From positions 3,908,482-3,972,481 of the forward strand of contig NZ_FSRA01000001.1 of NCBI RefSeq assembly GCF_900129465.1: a DNA stretch of 64,000 nt, read 5' to 3'. This document shows, in pieces, positions 1 to 7,649 of this stretch. The translations under genes and the position numbers were made by a program. Numbering within the stretch: the stretch's first letter is position 1; every line of letters starts with the position of its first letter. Under the pieces are notes generated by a model. That model made no database searches. It worked only from the letters and a program-made list of their open reading frames with translations, and had not been told where the DNA came from. This DNA comes from Chitinophaga niabensis (GTDB lineage Bacteria > Bacteroidota > Bacteroidia > Chitinophagales > Chitinophagaceae).

Positions 1-878
1 TATTTATATAATACACAATTGGGACTTAGTGCAGCCACTACCAGCAATCCATAACCAGCAGCCACTAGCGGGAAACCGAATATAGATGCATAAAAGCTTT
101 TCTGATCCTCACACAGGAACCAGGCACCTGTTAACACGATAAAGCCCAGCACCAGGGTAACATTCCCATACTTTGTGATCCATTCTTTAGCAGATGGTTT
201 AAATGTAAATAATGCAGCAATGGAAACACCTGCCAGCAAGCCATCCAGCCTGTTGTAGGTAGGGTAATAGATCTGTTTGTACCAGGTAATTCCAAAAGTA
301 TCATTTCCTGCATCCGGCGCAACCAACGTATACCAGGTAAATAGCCTTGCCGCAAATCCAAAAAGTAGCAAACCTGATAAGAACGCCCCTCCCCTCTTTG
401 TAGCATTGAAATATACTATTGTTATCAGCGCCAATGGGAAGAGCAAATAAAAATGCTCTTCTACGCACAGTGACCAAACATGTGAAAAGGTGCCAAAATG
501 CTTAATATCAAAGTCAAAGTTCTGCGTGAAGGTGAGGAACTTCCAAAGCGGAGGTAAGGCCTCCTTTTCATGGAATGCAGGGACTAAGAAATAAATGGCC
601 AGGACTACCAGGTAAGCAGGAATGATCCTGAAGAAACGTTTAATGAAAAACTCAGGTAAAGAAATGGGTTTCGCTACTGCTATGCTGGCGAACAATTGCG
701 AGGAGATCAGGTAGCCGCTTAATACAAAAAAGAGGTCTACCCCCGTCCAGCCAAAACCCATTACATCGTCTATCCACTCCGGATGTTTGAACATCCTGTA
801 ATGATAAAACAACACAGTGATAATAGCCAATGCTCTTAAATGATCCAGCCCTGCAAGCTTTCCGTTTGTATGCGCCAT
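1..878 (-). CDS. Acyltransferase family 3 membrane protein (3' end beyond window)
   Basis: Integral-membrane O-acyltransferase of the acyltransferase 3 (OatA/NodX-like) family, which moves acetyl or similar groups onto extracytoplasmic sugars. The frame reads from an ATG at 876-878 to the window edge without a stop, so the C-terminus is missing. The N-terminus has the family signature (LDHLRALAIITVLFYHY around residues 10-26, with the conserved His), followed by WTGVDLFFVLSGYLIS, the motif KRFFRIIPAYLVV and several hydrophobic helices. It lies 105 bp downstream of the GH5 gene on the same strand and could be cotranscribed. The substrate is unknown. The family call is firm. Confidence 0.9.
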   Translation of the reverse strand, partial: MAHTNGKLAGLDHLRALAIITVLFYHYRMFKHPEWIDDVMGFGWTGVDLFFVLSGYLISSQLFASIAVAKPISLPEFFIKRFFRIIPAYLVVLAIYFLVPAFHEKEALPPLWKFLTFTQNFDFDIKHFGTFSHVWSLCVEEHFYLLFPLALITIVYFNATKRGGAFLSGLLLFGFAARLFTWYTLVAPDAGNDTFGITWYKQIYYPTYNRLDGLLAGVSIAALFTFKPSAKEWITKYGNVTLVLGFIVLTGAWFLCEDQKSFYASIFGFPLVAAGYGLLVVAALSPNCVLYK

Positions 879-983
879 AGATTATTACCCAAAATATGCA
901 TTTAAGCATCAAATACTTACTATTTTATGCATACTGTTGTTGATCTTTTGTGGTGGGCGATGCATGAATTCTTTAAGCAGGTA

Positions 984-2123
984 TCAATGCGTCCGCTGTA
1001 ACAGTGTCAGCAATTTCCTGTCCAGCTTCTGACCATACCAATCTTCGTATTCAACGTCAGCCCTTCTGGAATTGAGTACGCCAAAATCCCCGCTGAACTC
1101 CCATAGTCCAAAACCGATCTTATTGCTTTGCAGGATATCCAGCACATCGCCGAACCATGCGAGGAAAACAGCATGCGGCGTTTTGTTCCAGCAACCACAT
1201 TCACCACAATGTACCCCTACTCCTTTTTTTACCAGATCGATCCATGGCTGGTAATGCTTTTCCAGCATTTCCCTGCCCAGGTATTCATTGCCCACCTGGC
1301 CCGGCCACTTTGGCTCAGGCAGGTTCTCCGGATCTTTATTGGCCCAGGGAGCTTTGTAATGAGAGATCTTTCCCGGATAGTATCCACGGCAACTTTGTGC
1401 AATATCCAGGTCTATGATCTCGGGGATCACTGATGTACCTACATTATTTCCATCTGCAATGATCAGGCGGGAAGGATTTTCTGTGCGGATAGCAGTTGCC
1501 GCCGCCTGCGCTACCTTACGATAAACCTGCCCGGGTACAGCTGTTATCCTGGAATGCTGATCATTCATATCTTCCCGCATAGCAGGTTCATTCAGCAGGT
1601 CGAAACTGATCTTCTTTTCGGATACATGCTTAAACCGCTTTGCCCAGAAACTCCAGTGGTAGCAAAATGCCTTCAGCGCTTCTTCATCCTTCCATAAATT
1701 GTACGGTTCATGGAAACCGGCATTGATACAATAACCCGGAGCACGATGCAGGTTCAGGCTTACATGTATATTGTAACGATGCGCCATCGCCACGAGTTTT
1801 TCAATTTCTTCTACCCGCGCCTCATCTATTTTATATACTTCTTCCGGAGTGATCTGTTTATTATGATCAAAAGCCAGGTAATAAGGATATGCTATGGGGA
1901 TGCGCACAAAATCAAAGCCCCAGTCCCGCATCCAGCGGAAATGGTCTTCTGTTGTTTTACGGCCTGTGGCGGAAGGTTTGGGAGAAAAGAAGTCCAGGAG
2001 GTTAAAGCCCCTCCAATTAGGCAGCTTATTGGCAGGAAGTTCTGCTGCGAAGGCTGTAGTACCGGCAATACCTGCGCCTATAGTCAATAATCCCGTATTT
2101 TTTATAAAAGAGCGACGTTCCAT
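984..2123 (-). CDS. Glycoside hydrolase family 5 (cellulase-like), secreted
   Basis: A 379-residue GH5-type beta-glycosidase. The N-terminus (MERRSFIKN followed by a hydrophobic stretch ending at AFA) resembles a Tat or Sec export signal, so it should act in the periplasm or outside. A TIM-barrel glycosidase follows. The proposed acid/base is Glu179 in LLNEP and the nucleophile Glu308 in GVHCGECG, both GH5 hallmarks; HRAPG around 126-130 matches the conserved substrate-binding loop. Length fits a single catalytic domain without a carbohydrate-binding module. It is not next to any of the SusC/D loci, so the substrate (beta-1,4 or beta-1,3 glucan, mannan or other) cannot be read from context. 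Confidence 0.9.
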   Translation of the reverse strand: MERRSFIKNTGLLTIGAGIAGTTAFAAELPANKLPNWRGFNLLDFFSPKPSATGRKTTEDHFRWMRDWGFDFVRIPIAYPYYLAFDHNKQITPEEVYKIDEARVEEIEKLVAMAHRYNIHVSLNLHRAPGYCINAGFHEPYNLWKDEEALKAFCYHWSFWAKRFKHVSEKKISFDLLNEPAMREDMNDQHSRITAVPGQVYRKVAQAAATAIRTENPSRLIIADGNNVGTSVIPEIIDLDIAQSCRGYYPGKISHYKAPWANKDPENLPEPKWPGQVGNEYLGREMLEKHYQPWIDLVKKGVGVHCGECGCWNKTPHAVFLAWFGDVLDILQSNKIGFGLWEFSGDFGVLNSRRADVEYEDWYGQKLDRKLLTLLQRTH

Positions 2124-2197
2124 TACTGTATTTGTTTAACGTGGGAATGCATATCGTAGAAAAATATGCAATTTTCGCCGTTAATCAAATACCTGTT

Positions 2198-2620
2198 TCA
2201 TGCTCCCCATGCAGTGATCACTAATTCTCTTTCCCCTCCTGCATCCCTGTGTTCGCAAAGGTAAATGCCCTGCCAGGTACCCAGGGCCAGCTTTCCATTA
2301 TAAATAGGGATAAGAACAGAACTGCCCAGCAGGGAAGCTTTAAGATGCGCAGGCATATCGTCTGACCCTTCATAGTTATGCAGGTAGTCCGGATCATCCT
2401 CCGGCGCCACCTTATTGAAGTACGTTTCAAAATCCATTCTCACTGTTGGGTCCGCATTCTCATTGATGGTAAGTGATGCTGAGGTATGCCTGATAAATAC
2501 CTGGCACATTCCTGCTTTCAGCTCGCCGATCTGTGGTAAGGCCCTGGCCACTTCTGCAGTGATCAGGTGAAAGCCCCTGCTTCTTTGTTTCAGCCGTAAT
2601 GCCTGCTGGAATATTCTCAT
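2198..2620 (-). CDS. YjbQ family protein (secondary thiamine-phosphate synthase-like, UPF0047)
   Basis: A 140-residue protein of the YjbQ/UPF0047 family. The family hallmark RHTSASLTINEN is at about residues 44-55, followed by a DDPDYLHN..GSDDMPAHLK block and the C-terminal GTWQGIYLCEHRD segment that completes the metal/phosphate site. Some family members have weak thiamine-phosphate synthase activity in genetic assays, but the physiological role is not settled. Cytosolic, no signal peptide. It sits alone between the GH5 gene and a small unknown gene, all on the minus strand. The family assignment is secure; the function is only a family-level statement. Confidence 0.92.
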   Translation of the reverse strand: MRIFQQALRLKQRSRGFHLITAEVARALPQIGELKAGMCQVFIRHTSASLTINENADPTVRMDFETYFNKVAPEDDPDYLHNYEGSDDMPAHLKASLLGSSVLIPIYNGKLALGTWQGIYLCEHRDAGGERELVITAWGA

Positions 2621-2633
2621 GCTGTAAAAGTAC

Positions 2634-2915
2634 CTACACTTTTCTAAAATCCATTTCCCTTCCCAAGCGATCCCTTAATCGGAAGGAGATGACCACATCC
2701 CCTTCCCTTTCAAGGATAGTAAAGCCATATGATTCTTCCCTCGCATAGTTGAATGAGATCTCCAGCTGGCCATTTAAAAACCGGTATGTGCCATGTTTAT
2801 CGGTGTTGGGAGACTGCCATATAAATTTGTAGCCTTCCGTGCCCGGAAAGAACCGGATCGTTTGATCCGAATTTATATCACGAAAGACCGTGTGTGATGG
2901 GAACAACATGGACAT
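2634..2915 (-). CDS. Small hypothetical protein
   Basis: I do not recognise this protein. The ATG at 2913-2915 gives 93 residues; a longer frame would need a TTG at 2936, and a second ATG at 2907-2909 is equally possible. It has no signal peptide or membrane segment. The sequence alternates short charged and aromatic stretches (TIRFFPGTEGYKFIWQ, then REGDVVISFRLRDRLG) and looks like a small beta-rich domain. It ends 14 bp before the yjbQ start on the same strand, so the two may be cotranscribed. It is divergent from the lipoprotein gene at 2980, leaving a 64 bp shared promoter region. Confidence 0.6.
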   Translation of the reverse strand: MSMLFPSHTVFRDINSDQTIRFFPGTEGYKFIWQSPNTDKHGTYRFLNGQLEISFNYAREESYGFTILEREGDVVISFRLRDRLGREMDFRKV

Positions 2916-2979
2916 AATATAATAAAAAAGAGGCAATAAACTACGCTGGTGGTACGTTTAACCCACAGAGTCATTTACC

Positions 2980-3369
2980 ATGCGTTTTCCACTGCAGATA
3001 GTAACCGTATTGTTTATCACACTACTGCTGTATAGCTGTTCCAGTGTCAGGGGAGTATTTCAGCGGAAGGAACGTGTATATCAGCCTCCAAGACTGGGTG
3101 CTGAATACCGCTTTGAGGACGGCCTTCGCAGACAAAAGAATCCGCAGAACCTGTTCAGCAAAAAAGAAAGGAAAGATATGGAGAAGATGGGGTTTGGTAT
3201 GAACTCCAAACAACAGGAACGTTCTGCACCTCATGTACGAATTACAGCGATGCAGGCTGACAGTATACTGACTGGTAAAACAAGAGATACCACTCATATA
3301 GATAGCACACAAACCGTACCCGTTGATACTACCCTCACGCGGCCGGTAGATACTACCAGGCAGCAATAA
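2980..3369 (+). CDS. Small hypothetical lipoprotein
   Basis: A 129-residue secreted protein. Residues 1-20 form a signal peptide ending in a lipobox (LLLYSC, Cys20), so it should be lipid-anchored in the envelope. The mature part is basic and low in complexity, with a C-terminal Asp/Thr-rich tail that repeats a PVDTT-like motif. I do not recognise a domain and no enzyme motif is visible. It is convergent with the cytochrome gene and the two share the hairpin terminator at 3373-3404. Confidence 0.75.
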   Translation: MRFPLQIVTVLFITLLLYSCSSVRGVFQRKERVYQPPRLGAEYRFEDGLRRQKNPQNLFSKKERKDMEKMGFGMNSKQQERSAPHVRITAMQADSILTGKTRDTTHIDSTQTVPVDTTLTRPVDTTRQQ

Positions 3370-3372
3370 AAG

Positions 3373-3404
3373 TGTAAAAGCCCATCGTTTGACGGGCTTT
3401 TACA
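3373..3404. terminator. Bidirectional intrinsic terminator
   Basis: An 11-bp perfect stem (TGTAAAAGCCC and its complement) with a 10-nt loop lies between two convergent genes. The arms hold A4 and T4 runs, so it can act on both strands. Confidence 0.75.
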
Positions 3405-3409
3405 TAAGA

Positions 3410-3811
3410 TCATTTTGCTGCTTCCGGGCTCGTAAGCGGCTCATCATGACCTCTATGGCAGGTATAACATGTAACCGCCATTGTTTGATGACCTTTGAAA
3501 TATTTTTTATTCAGGCGTGCAGTCATACGCATCATATCACGCGCTATCTTTTTGTGATCATTCTCATCGCTGGCAAAGTCCAGTTTTTTAGGGTCATCTT
3601 TGCGGGGTGCGTGGCAAAAATTACATTTTACACCCAGTGCATCCTTAAATTCCTTCATTACCTTTTCCAATTCTTCGTGGCTGGTGTTCTTAGGGAGCAC
3701 TTTCAGATTTTTGGCTCTCTCATGCTCCTGCTGCTGTGGCAGCGAAAGTGAGCAAAGTGTAACTGAAAGCAATACCGTTGCCATAAGTACAATACTGTTC
3801 TTCCTTTTCAT
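3410..3811 (-). CDS. Exported c-type cytochrome with two heme-binding motifs
   Basis: A 133-residue exported cytochrome. A signal peptide (basic MKRKN then a hydrophobic stretch) precedes the mature domain. Two CxxCH heme-attachment motifs are visible, CNFCH and, near the C-terminus, CYTCH followed by RGHDEP. The spacing and the helical segment between them resemble the small Bacteroidota proteins related to the photosynthetic reaction-centre cytochrome family (PF02276). It should be a periplasmic electron carrier; partner and redox role are unknown. It is monocistronic and convergent with the lipoprotein gene at 2980. Confidence 0.88.
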   Translation of the reverse strand: MKRKNSIVLMATVLLSVTLCSLSLPQQQEHERAKNLKVLPKNTSHEELEKVMKEFKDALGVKCNFCHAPRKDDPKKLDFASDENDHKKIARDMMRMTARLNKKYFKGHQTMAVTCYTCHRGHDEPLTSPEAAK

Positions 3812-3932
3812 ACGTACGATTTTAATTGAGTTAGTCTATATTTTGATAAAAGGGGCTATGTTAATATAGTAAAAGTAATACAAGTTGTCACTTTTATATT
3901 TGAAAATTAAAGTATTACATTGAGTTAATACT

Positions 3933-4313
3933 ATGAAACTACGTTTTAGTCCTCTATATTTCAGCCTCGCCGTTCTGATATTTGTTATTGAAGTCCTGAT
4001 CGCAGCCTATCTCCATGATGGATTTATCCGGCCCTATGCGGGAGATTTCCTGGTGGTTATCCTGATCTACTGTTTTGTGCGCAGCTTTGTTCAGGCACCT
4101 GTTGTACCAGTGGCGCTGGCTGTGCTGGCATTCTCCTATCTCGTGGAAACCTTGCAGTACTTTAACCTGGTAAAGCTTCTTGGGCTTGAACATTCGCGGA
4201 TAGCCAATATCGTTATCGGCAATTATTTCACCTGGGTAGATATAATTGCTTATACGCTTGGGATCGGGTTTACCATATTCATCGAAAAGTTCAGAAACTA
4301 CGGACGGCCGTAA
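3933..4313 (+). CDS. DUF2809 family membrane protein
   Basis: A 126-residue integral membrane protein with about four hydrophobic helices. It has the DUF2809 pattern: an N-terminal RFSPLYF segment, a GFIRPYAGDFLVV motif, ETLQYF in the third helix and a C-terminal NYFTWVDIIAYTLGI. The family has no established function. It is divergent from the cytochrome gene, with about 120 bp between starts. The last 23 bp overlap a possible 29-codon frame on the other strand. Confidence 0.88.
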   Translation: MKLRFSPLYFSLAVLIFVIEVLIAAYLHDGFIRPYAGDFLVVILIYCFVRSFVQAPVVPVALAVLAFSYLVETLQYFNLVKLLGLEHSRIANIVIGNYFTWVDIIAYTLGIGFTIFIEKFRNYGRP

Positions 4314-4380
4314 TAATGGCGGCAATGAACAATGCCAGCCCTGGAAACAGGATGGTCCTGGAGAAATAGTTTGATTTCAT
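4291..4380 (-). CDS. Possible 29-residue single-helix membrane peptide
   Basis: A short frame whose ATG (4378-4380) directly abuts the TGA (4381-4383) of the SRPBCC gene, an arrangement suited to translational coupling. The predicted peptide starts MKSNYFSRTI and then has one hydrophobic stretch (LFPGLALFIAAIITAV), typical of tiny membrane proteins. Its end overlaps the convergent DUF2809 gene by 23 bp. No homology can be claimed and chance is not excluded. Confidence 0.3.
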   Translation of the reverse strand: MKSNYFSRTILFPGLALFIAAIITAVRSF

Positions 4381-4830
4381 TCAGCTTACTTGTGTCAGTT
4401 TTTCCTCTGCCACTTTTTTAATTTTAAATATAGTCGTTCTCCAATAAAACGCCAGATGTTTAAGGATCACTTCTGTGGGGAAGTTTTCGATATTAAGTGT
4501 TAACAAGGTTCCTTCTTCAGCAGGCGTTAATACAAACTCCATAACCGTATAGTTTTCCGGTTTATCAGGCAGCCGGGAAATATTGCTCAGGTGGCTGTAG
4601 CTTAGCCTGCTCTCTTTTTCGTACTGCAGCACCCATCCGCTATTCTCAAATTTCATATGATGAAACCCCTGGATAAGGATCGGGGAATTGATCTCCCAGG
4701 TGGTAATTACTTTTATCTGCAATTCATCACCCCCCATCCAGTCCGCCATTATCTCAGGAGTTGTGAGTATATTCCAGACCTGTTCCCGGGTTGCATGTAT
4801 GAGCACATTCGTTGAAAATTTATCCGTCAT
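4381..4830 (-). CDS. SRPBCC (START/AHSA1-like) domain protein
   Basis: A 149-residue cytosolic protein of the SRPBCC superfamily. The opening is typical (TNVLIHATREQVWNILTTPEIMADWMGG), followed by antiparallel strands and a long C-terminal helix (TIFKIKKVAEEKLTQV). Members bind hydrophobic ligands or assist Hsp90-like chaperones; which applies here cannot be told. It starts about 240 bp from the divergent secreted repeat protein at 5070. Confidence 0.85.
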   Translation of the reverse strand: MTDKFSTNVLIHATREQVWNILTTPEIMADWMGGDELQIKVITTWEINSPILIQGFHHMKFENSGWVLQYEKESRLSYSHLSNISRLPDKPENYTVMEFVLTPAEEGTLLTLNIENFPTEVILKHLAFYWRTTIFKIKKVAEEKLTQVS

Positions 4831-5069
4831 GATGCGAAGCCATTTAAGTTCAAAACTACAGGTTTTGCATCAGCCGTCTGAAAGGATTTCAGACATGAAA
4901 ACTTTTCATCACTTAATGAATAGCGGTACGATTATACTGATTATCAGCCACTTATTAATCAAGCTGATCTACCAGGTTACGGGGGCTGAAATTTTAACAT
5001 TTCTGGTACGATTCTCGTATAACTTTTCCCTGTTTTTGTCGTCTTATATATGTAACAACAGCGTATCGC

Positions 5070-6449
5070 ATGAGAATTATACATTCATTGCCTGCCGTTC
5101 TGGTCAGCTTAATGCTGACTACCGGCGTACAGGCACAGGACGAAACGGGTTTACCTGGAGACAACTTCAGCCTTGAAGGCGCACTGGAGATGTTCAAAAA
5201 GGCTCAAAATCCCGGAGAATTTGAGAAAATGCTGAATACTAAAGAGAATGGTGTAAATAACCTGGATCTGAACCAAGACGGGGATATCGATTATATCCGC
5301 GTTGTCAATAAAAAAGACGGGGATATACAACTCTTCGTGTTGCAGGCATTAGTGTCGCCTTCAGAAAGTCAGGACGTTGCCGTGATAGAGCTCGAGAAAA
5401 CCGCAGACGACCATGCCGTGATACAGATCGTGGGAGATGAAGACATCTATGGCGTATCAAAGTTGGTGGAACCTTCCGATGATGACCAGGTGACTGCTTT
5501 TGATGAAACATTATCAGACAGGCCGCATGGGCCGAATGCAGCTTTTGCTCCATCCGGGCTGGTGGTGAATGTGTGGTTCTGGCCTTCCGTTCGTTTTGTG
5601 TTCGCACCACATTATGCTATCTGGGTATCTCCCTGGAGGTGGTATCACTATCCAACATGGTGGCGTCCCTGGAGGCCGCTGGCCTGGGATATCTATGAGC
5701 CTATCTGCTACCGCTACAGGCCCAGGTATGTGATAGTGCATACACATCGTATTGTACGTGCACCTTATATCTATCGCCCGATGCGTGTTTATTCGAGGAG
5801 TGTTTATGACAGGAATCGGGTAGTGGTAACTAACTACCGCAATAATTACCGGAGTGCACCGTCTCGTGCTAATGGTATGGACAGGAATGTGCCATCAAGA
5901 CAGTTTGACCGTAACGGGGTGAACAGAAGTGCGCCATCGAGACAATTTGATCGTAGTCCTGCTGTAGCAGACAGGAGTACCCCTTCGAGACAATTTGATC
6001 GCAGTCCTGATATAAACAGGAGTACACCTTCGAGACAGTTTGATCGCAACCCTGATATAGACAGGAGTACACCTTCGAGACAATTTGATCGCAGCCCTGA
6101 TATAAACAGGAGTACACCTTCGAGACAATTTGATCGCAGCCCCGACGTGAACAGGAGTACACCATCAAGGGAGTTTGACCGTTCTACCCCGATCACCAGA
6201 CCGGAGAGACGAGTAGACCGTAGCCCTGAGAATGTTACCAGTCCACGGCGCGAATACAATCGTAACGCTGCTCCTCAACGTCAATATAACCCGGGGCCAC
6301 AGCGCTCCTTCGATCGCAGCCCGCGTTCAGTTGACAGACCGCAACGTTCCTTCGATCGCAGCTCACACTCGATCTCCAGGCCACAGGGAGGGCAATCAGC
6401 ACCACAAAGGGGTGGTGAACATGGCCGGTCTGCACGTCAAAGATCTTAG
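5070..6449 (+). CDS. Secreted Arg-rich protein with C-terminal tandem repeats
   Basis: A 459-residue exported protein with a signal peptide cleaved after VQAQ (about residue 23). The N-terminal domain (about 25-150) includes a DLNQDGDIDY stretch that resembles a calcium-binding loop. A Trp/Tyr/Arg-rich segment follows (about 165-250). The C-terminal half is seven near-identical 14-16-residue repeats of the form R-S-T-P-S-R-Q-F-D-R-S-P-D-I-N, then degenerate copies, with very high Arg and Ser. I do not recognise a named family. An envelope or matrix role is only a guess. A TAACTTTT box near 5023-5030 is a possible -7 element. Confidence 0.8.
   Translation: MRIIHSLPAVLVSLMLTTGVQAQDETGLPGDNFSLEGALEMFKKAQNPGEFEKMLNTKENGVNNLDLNQDGDIDYIRVVNKKDGDIQLFVLQALVSPSESQDVAVIELEKTADDHAVIQIVGDEDIYGVSKLVEPSDDDQVTAFDETLSDRPHGPNAAFAPSGLVVNVWFWPSVRFVFAPHYAIWVSPWRWYHYPTWWRPWRPLAWDIYEPICYRYRPRYVIVHTHRIVRAPYIYRPMRVYSRSVYDRNRVVVTNYRNNYRSAPSRANGMDRNVPSRQFDRNGVNRSAPSRQFDRSPAVADRSTPSRQFDRSPDINRSTPSRQFDRNPDIDRSTPSRQFDRSPDINRSTPSRQFDRSPDVNRSTPSREFDRSTPITRPERRVDRSPENVTSPRREYNRNAAPQRQYNPGPQRSFDRSPRSVDRPQRSFDRSSHSISRPQGGQSAPQRGGEHGRSARQRS
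5883..6188 (+). repeat. In-frame tandem repeat array, about 45-nt unit
   Basis: Seven consecutive copies of a 42-48 nt unit encode PSRQFDR-containing peptides. Copies three to six are exactly 45 nt and nearly identical in DNA, so they probably arose by recent slippage or unequal exchange. The unit keeps the reading frame, so copy-number change would only alter protein length. Confidence 0.9.
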
Positions 6450-6466
6450 CTAAACTTATAATAGGG

Positions 6467-6506
6467 AAAGGGAACACATCAGGCGATGTGTTCCCTTTCT
6501 TTTTTA
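6467..6506. terminator. Bidirectional intrinsic terminator
   Basis: A 14-bp perfect stem (AAAGGGAACACATC and its complement) with a 4-nt loop, followed by a T-run. It lies between the repeat protein and the convergent VOC gene and ends on the last codons of the latter. Confidence 0.85.
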
Positions 6507-6869
6507 CCATTGTTGAATGATAATACAAACATCGGACTCATCCTTCAATGCGAATTCCTTCGCACCCCATGGCCGGAGCGTAACTTTCCTGAGATTAGGA
6601 TGTAGTAATTCAGGGTGCGTTGAAGCTACTTTCTCATAGACCTCTGCAATATTGTTTGTTACAAGTCTTATTTCAGGCCTGTCTTTTTCAGCGTATTCTT
6701 TATTCTGAAAAAGGTTTACCCGTAACTCGTCTTTTTCAATCACGCAAAAAGGATGCTCTGTCTTCAATTCATCATAACCAATCCTGAATTCAAGGCACTC
6801 CACAAAAAGTTTGAGGCCCACCTGAATATCTGTGTAAAATACATTGGGAACGAGTCTGGTAAATTTCAT
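6504..6869 (-). CDS. VOC (glyoxalase/bleomycin-resistance fold) protein
   Basis: A 121-residue single-domain VOC protein. It begins with the usual betaalphabetabetabeta pattern (RLVPNVFYTDIQVGLKLFVECLEFRIGYDE) and ends with the second half-module (RPWGAKEFALKDESDVCIIIQQW). Members are metal-dependent lyases, dioxygenases or binding proteins. The classical metal ligands are not clear here, so an enzymatic role is uncertain. It is divergent from the small frame at 6890. Confidence 0.82.
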   Translation of the reverse strand: MKFTRLVPNVFYTDIQVGLKLFVECLEFRIGYDELKTEHPFCVIEKDELRVNLFQNKEYAEKDRPEIRLVTNNIAEVYEKVASTHPELLHPNLRKVTLRPWGAKEFALKDESDVCIIIQQW

Positions 6870-6889
6870 TTTGAATTAGTTTACAACCG

Positions 6890-7111
6890 ATGAAAGATAA
6901 GACTTACTACGTTTATTTAGGCTCAGGAAAACCCGGGACCATCGCATTAATAGATGCAGGCATCGATTCATCCAGTCAGCAAATGATAGTCCCCTATGCT
7001 GATGTCGTAGAATTGTTTAAAAAATTCATATCGCTTCATAAAATCAAATATATGGGTAAATTGGGGTATGAAAAGTATTACTGTTTTCTGCGGATCCAGT
7101 TTCGGCCATGA
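6890..7111 (+). CDS. Small hypothetical protein overlapping the LOG gene start
   Basis: A 73-codon frame with an ATG start whose last 44 nt overlap the LOG gene in another frame. The peptide has a plausible composition (YYVYLGSGKPGTIALIDAGI, then helical VVELFKKFISLHKI), but I do not recognise it. It starts only 20 bp from the divergent VOC start. A perfect TATATTTG box on the minus strand near 7045-7052 lies inside it, so this stretch may instead be regulatory. Confidence 0.35.
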   Translation: MKDKTYYVYLGSGKPGTIALIDAGIDSSSQQMIVPYADVVELFKKFISLHKIKYMGKLGYEKYYCFLRIQFRP

Positions 7112-7649
7112 CGAAATTTATAAAACCCAGGCAACCCTGCTTGGGCAGACATTAGCAGAGAAAAGGATCCGGTTGATCTATGGCGGGGCAAATGTCGGCT
7201 TAATGGGTGCCGTTGCAGATGGAGCTCTAAATGCAGGTGGAGAAGTGACTGGCGTATTACCCAGGTTCTTACAGGAAAAGGAAATCGCCCACAACCATCT
7301 GACAGAACTGATCCTTGTAGAAAGCATGCACGAACGAAAAATTAAAATGAACGACCTGTGCGAAGGCGTAATTGCTTTGCCAGGTGGTTATGGTACATTA
7401 GAAGAACTTTTTGAAATGCTCACCTGGGCGCAACTTGGGCTGCATAAAAAACCAATAGGCCTTTTAAATATAAACGGGTATTACGACTGTTTAAACATAT
7501 TGACAAAAACCATGGTTGATAGCGGGTTTTTGAAACAGCTCAACCAGGAGATGCTTTTAGTAAGCGATAATATTGAAGACCTGCTGAACAAGATGTTTGC
7601 CTATAAAGCACCTGAGGTTGGGAAATGGGTGACAAAGGAGCGTTTATAG
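7068..7649 (+). CDS. LOG/TIGR00730 family nucleotide phosphoribohydrolase
   Basis: A 193-residue Rossmann-fold protein of the LOG (Lonely Guy)/lysine-decarboxylase-like family. It cleaves nucleoside 5'-monophosphates, in plants cytokinin ribotides, to base and ribose 5-phosphate. The N-terminal [21 protein letters not shown] (about 38-47) and the signature MHERK (87-91) with PGGYGTLEE (105-113) are all present, so the active site looks intact. The ATG at 7068 is chosen because it begins the conserved first strand. The gene is convergent with the radical SAM gene and their ends overlap by 6 bp. Confidence 0.93.
   Translation: MKSITVFCGSSFGHDEIYKTQATLLGQTLAEKRIRLIYGGANVGLMGAVADGALNAGGEVTGVLPRFLQEKEIAHNHLTELILVESMHERKIKMNDLCEGVIALPGGYGTLEELFEMLTWAQLGLHKKPIGLLNINGYYDCLNILTKTMVDSGFLKQLNQEMLLVSDNIEDLLNKMFAYKAPEVGKWVTKERL

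Noticed and set aside
5883-6188. Possible CRISPR array
   Set aside because: Repeat units are contiguous and in frame, without unique spacers, and no cas genes are present.
5846-6259. Minus-strand open frames with a regular repeat over the array at 5.9-6.2 kb
   Set aside because: They mirror the tandem repeats of the plus-strand secreted protein. The plus-strand frame has a signal peptide and a non-repeat domain; the minus frames have neither.
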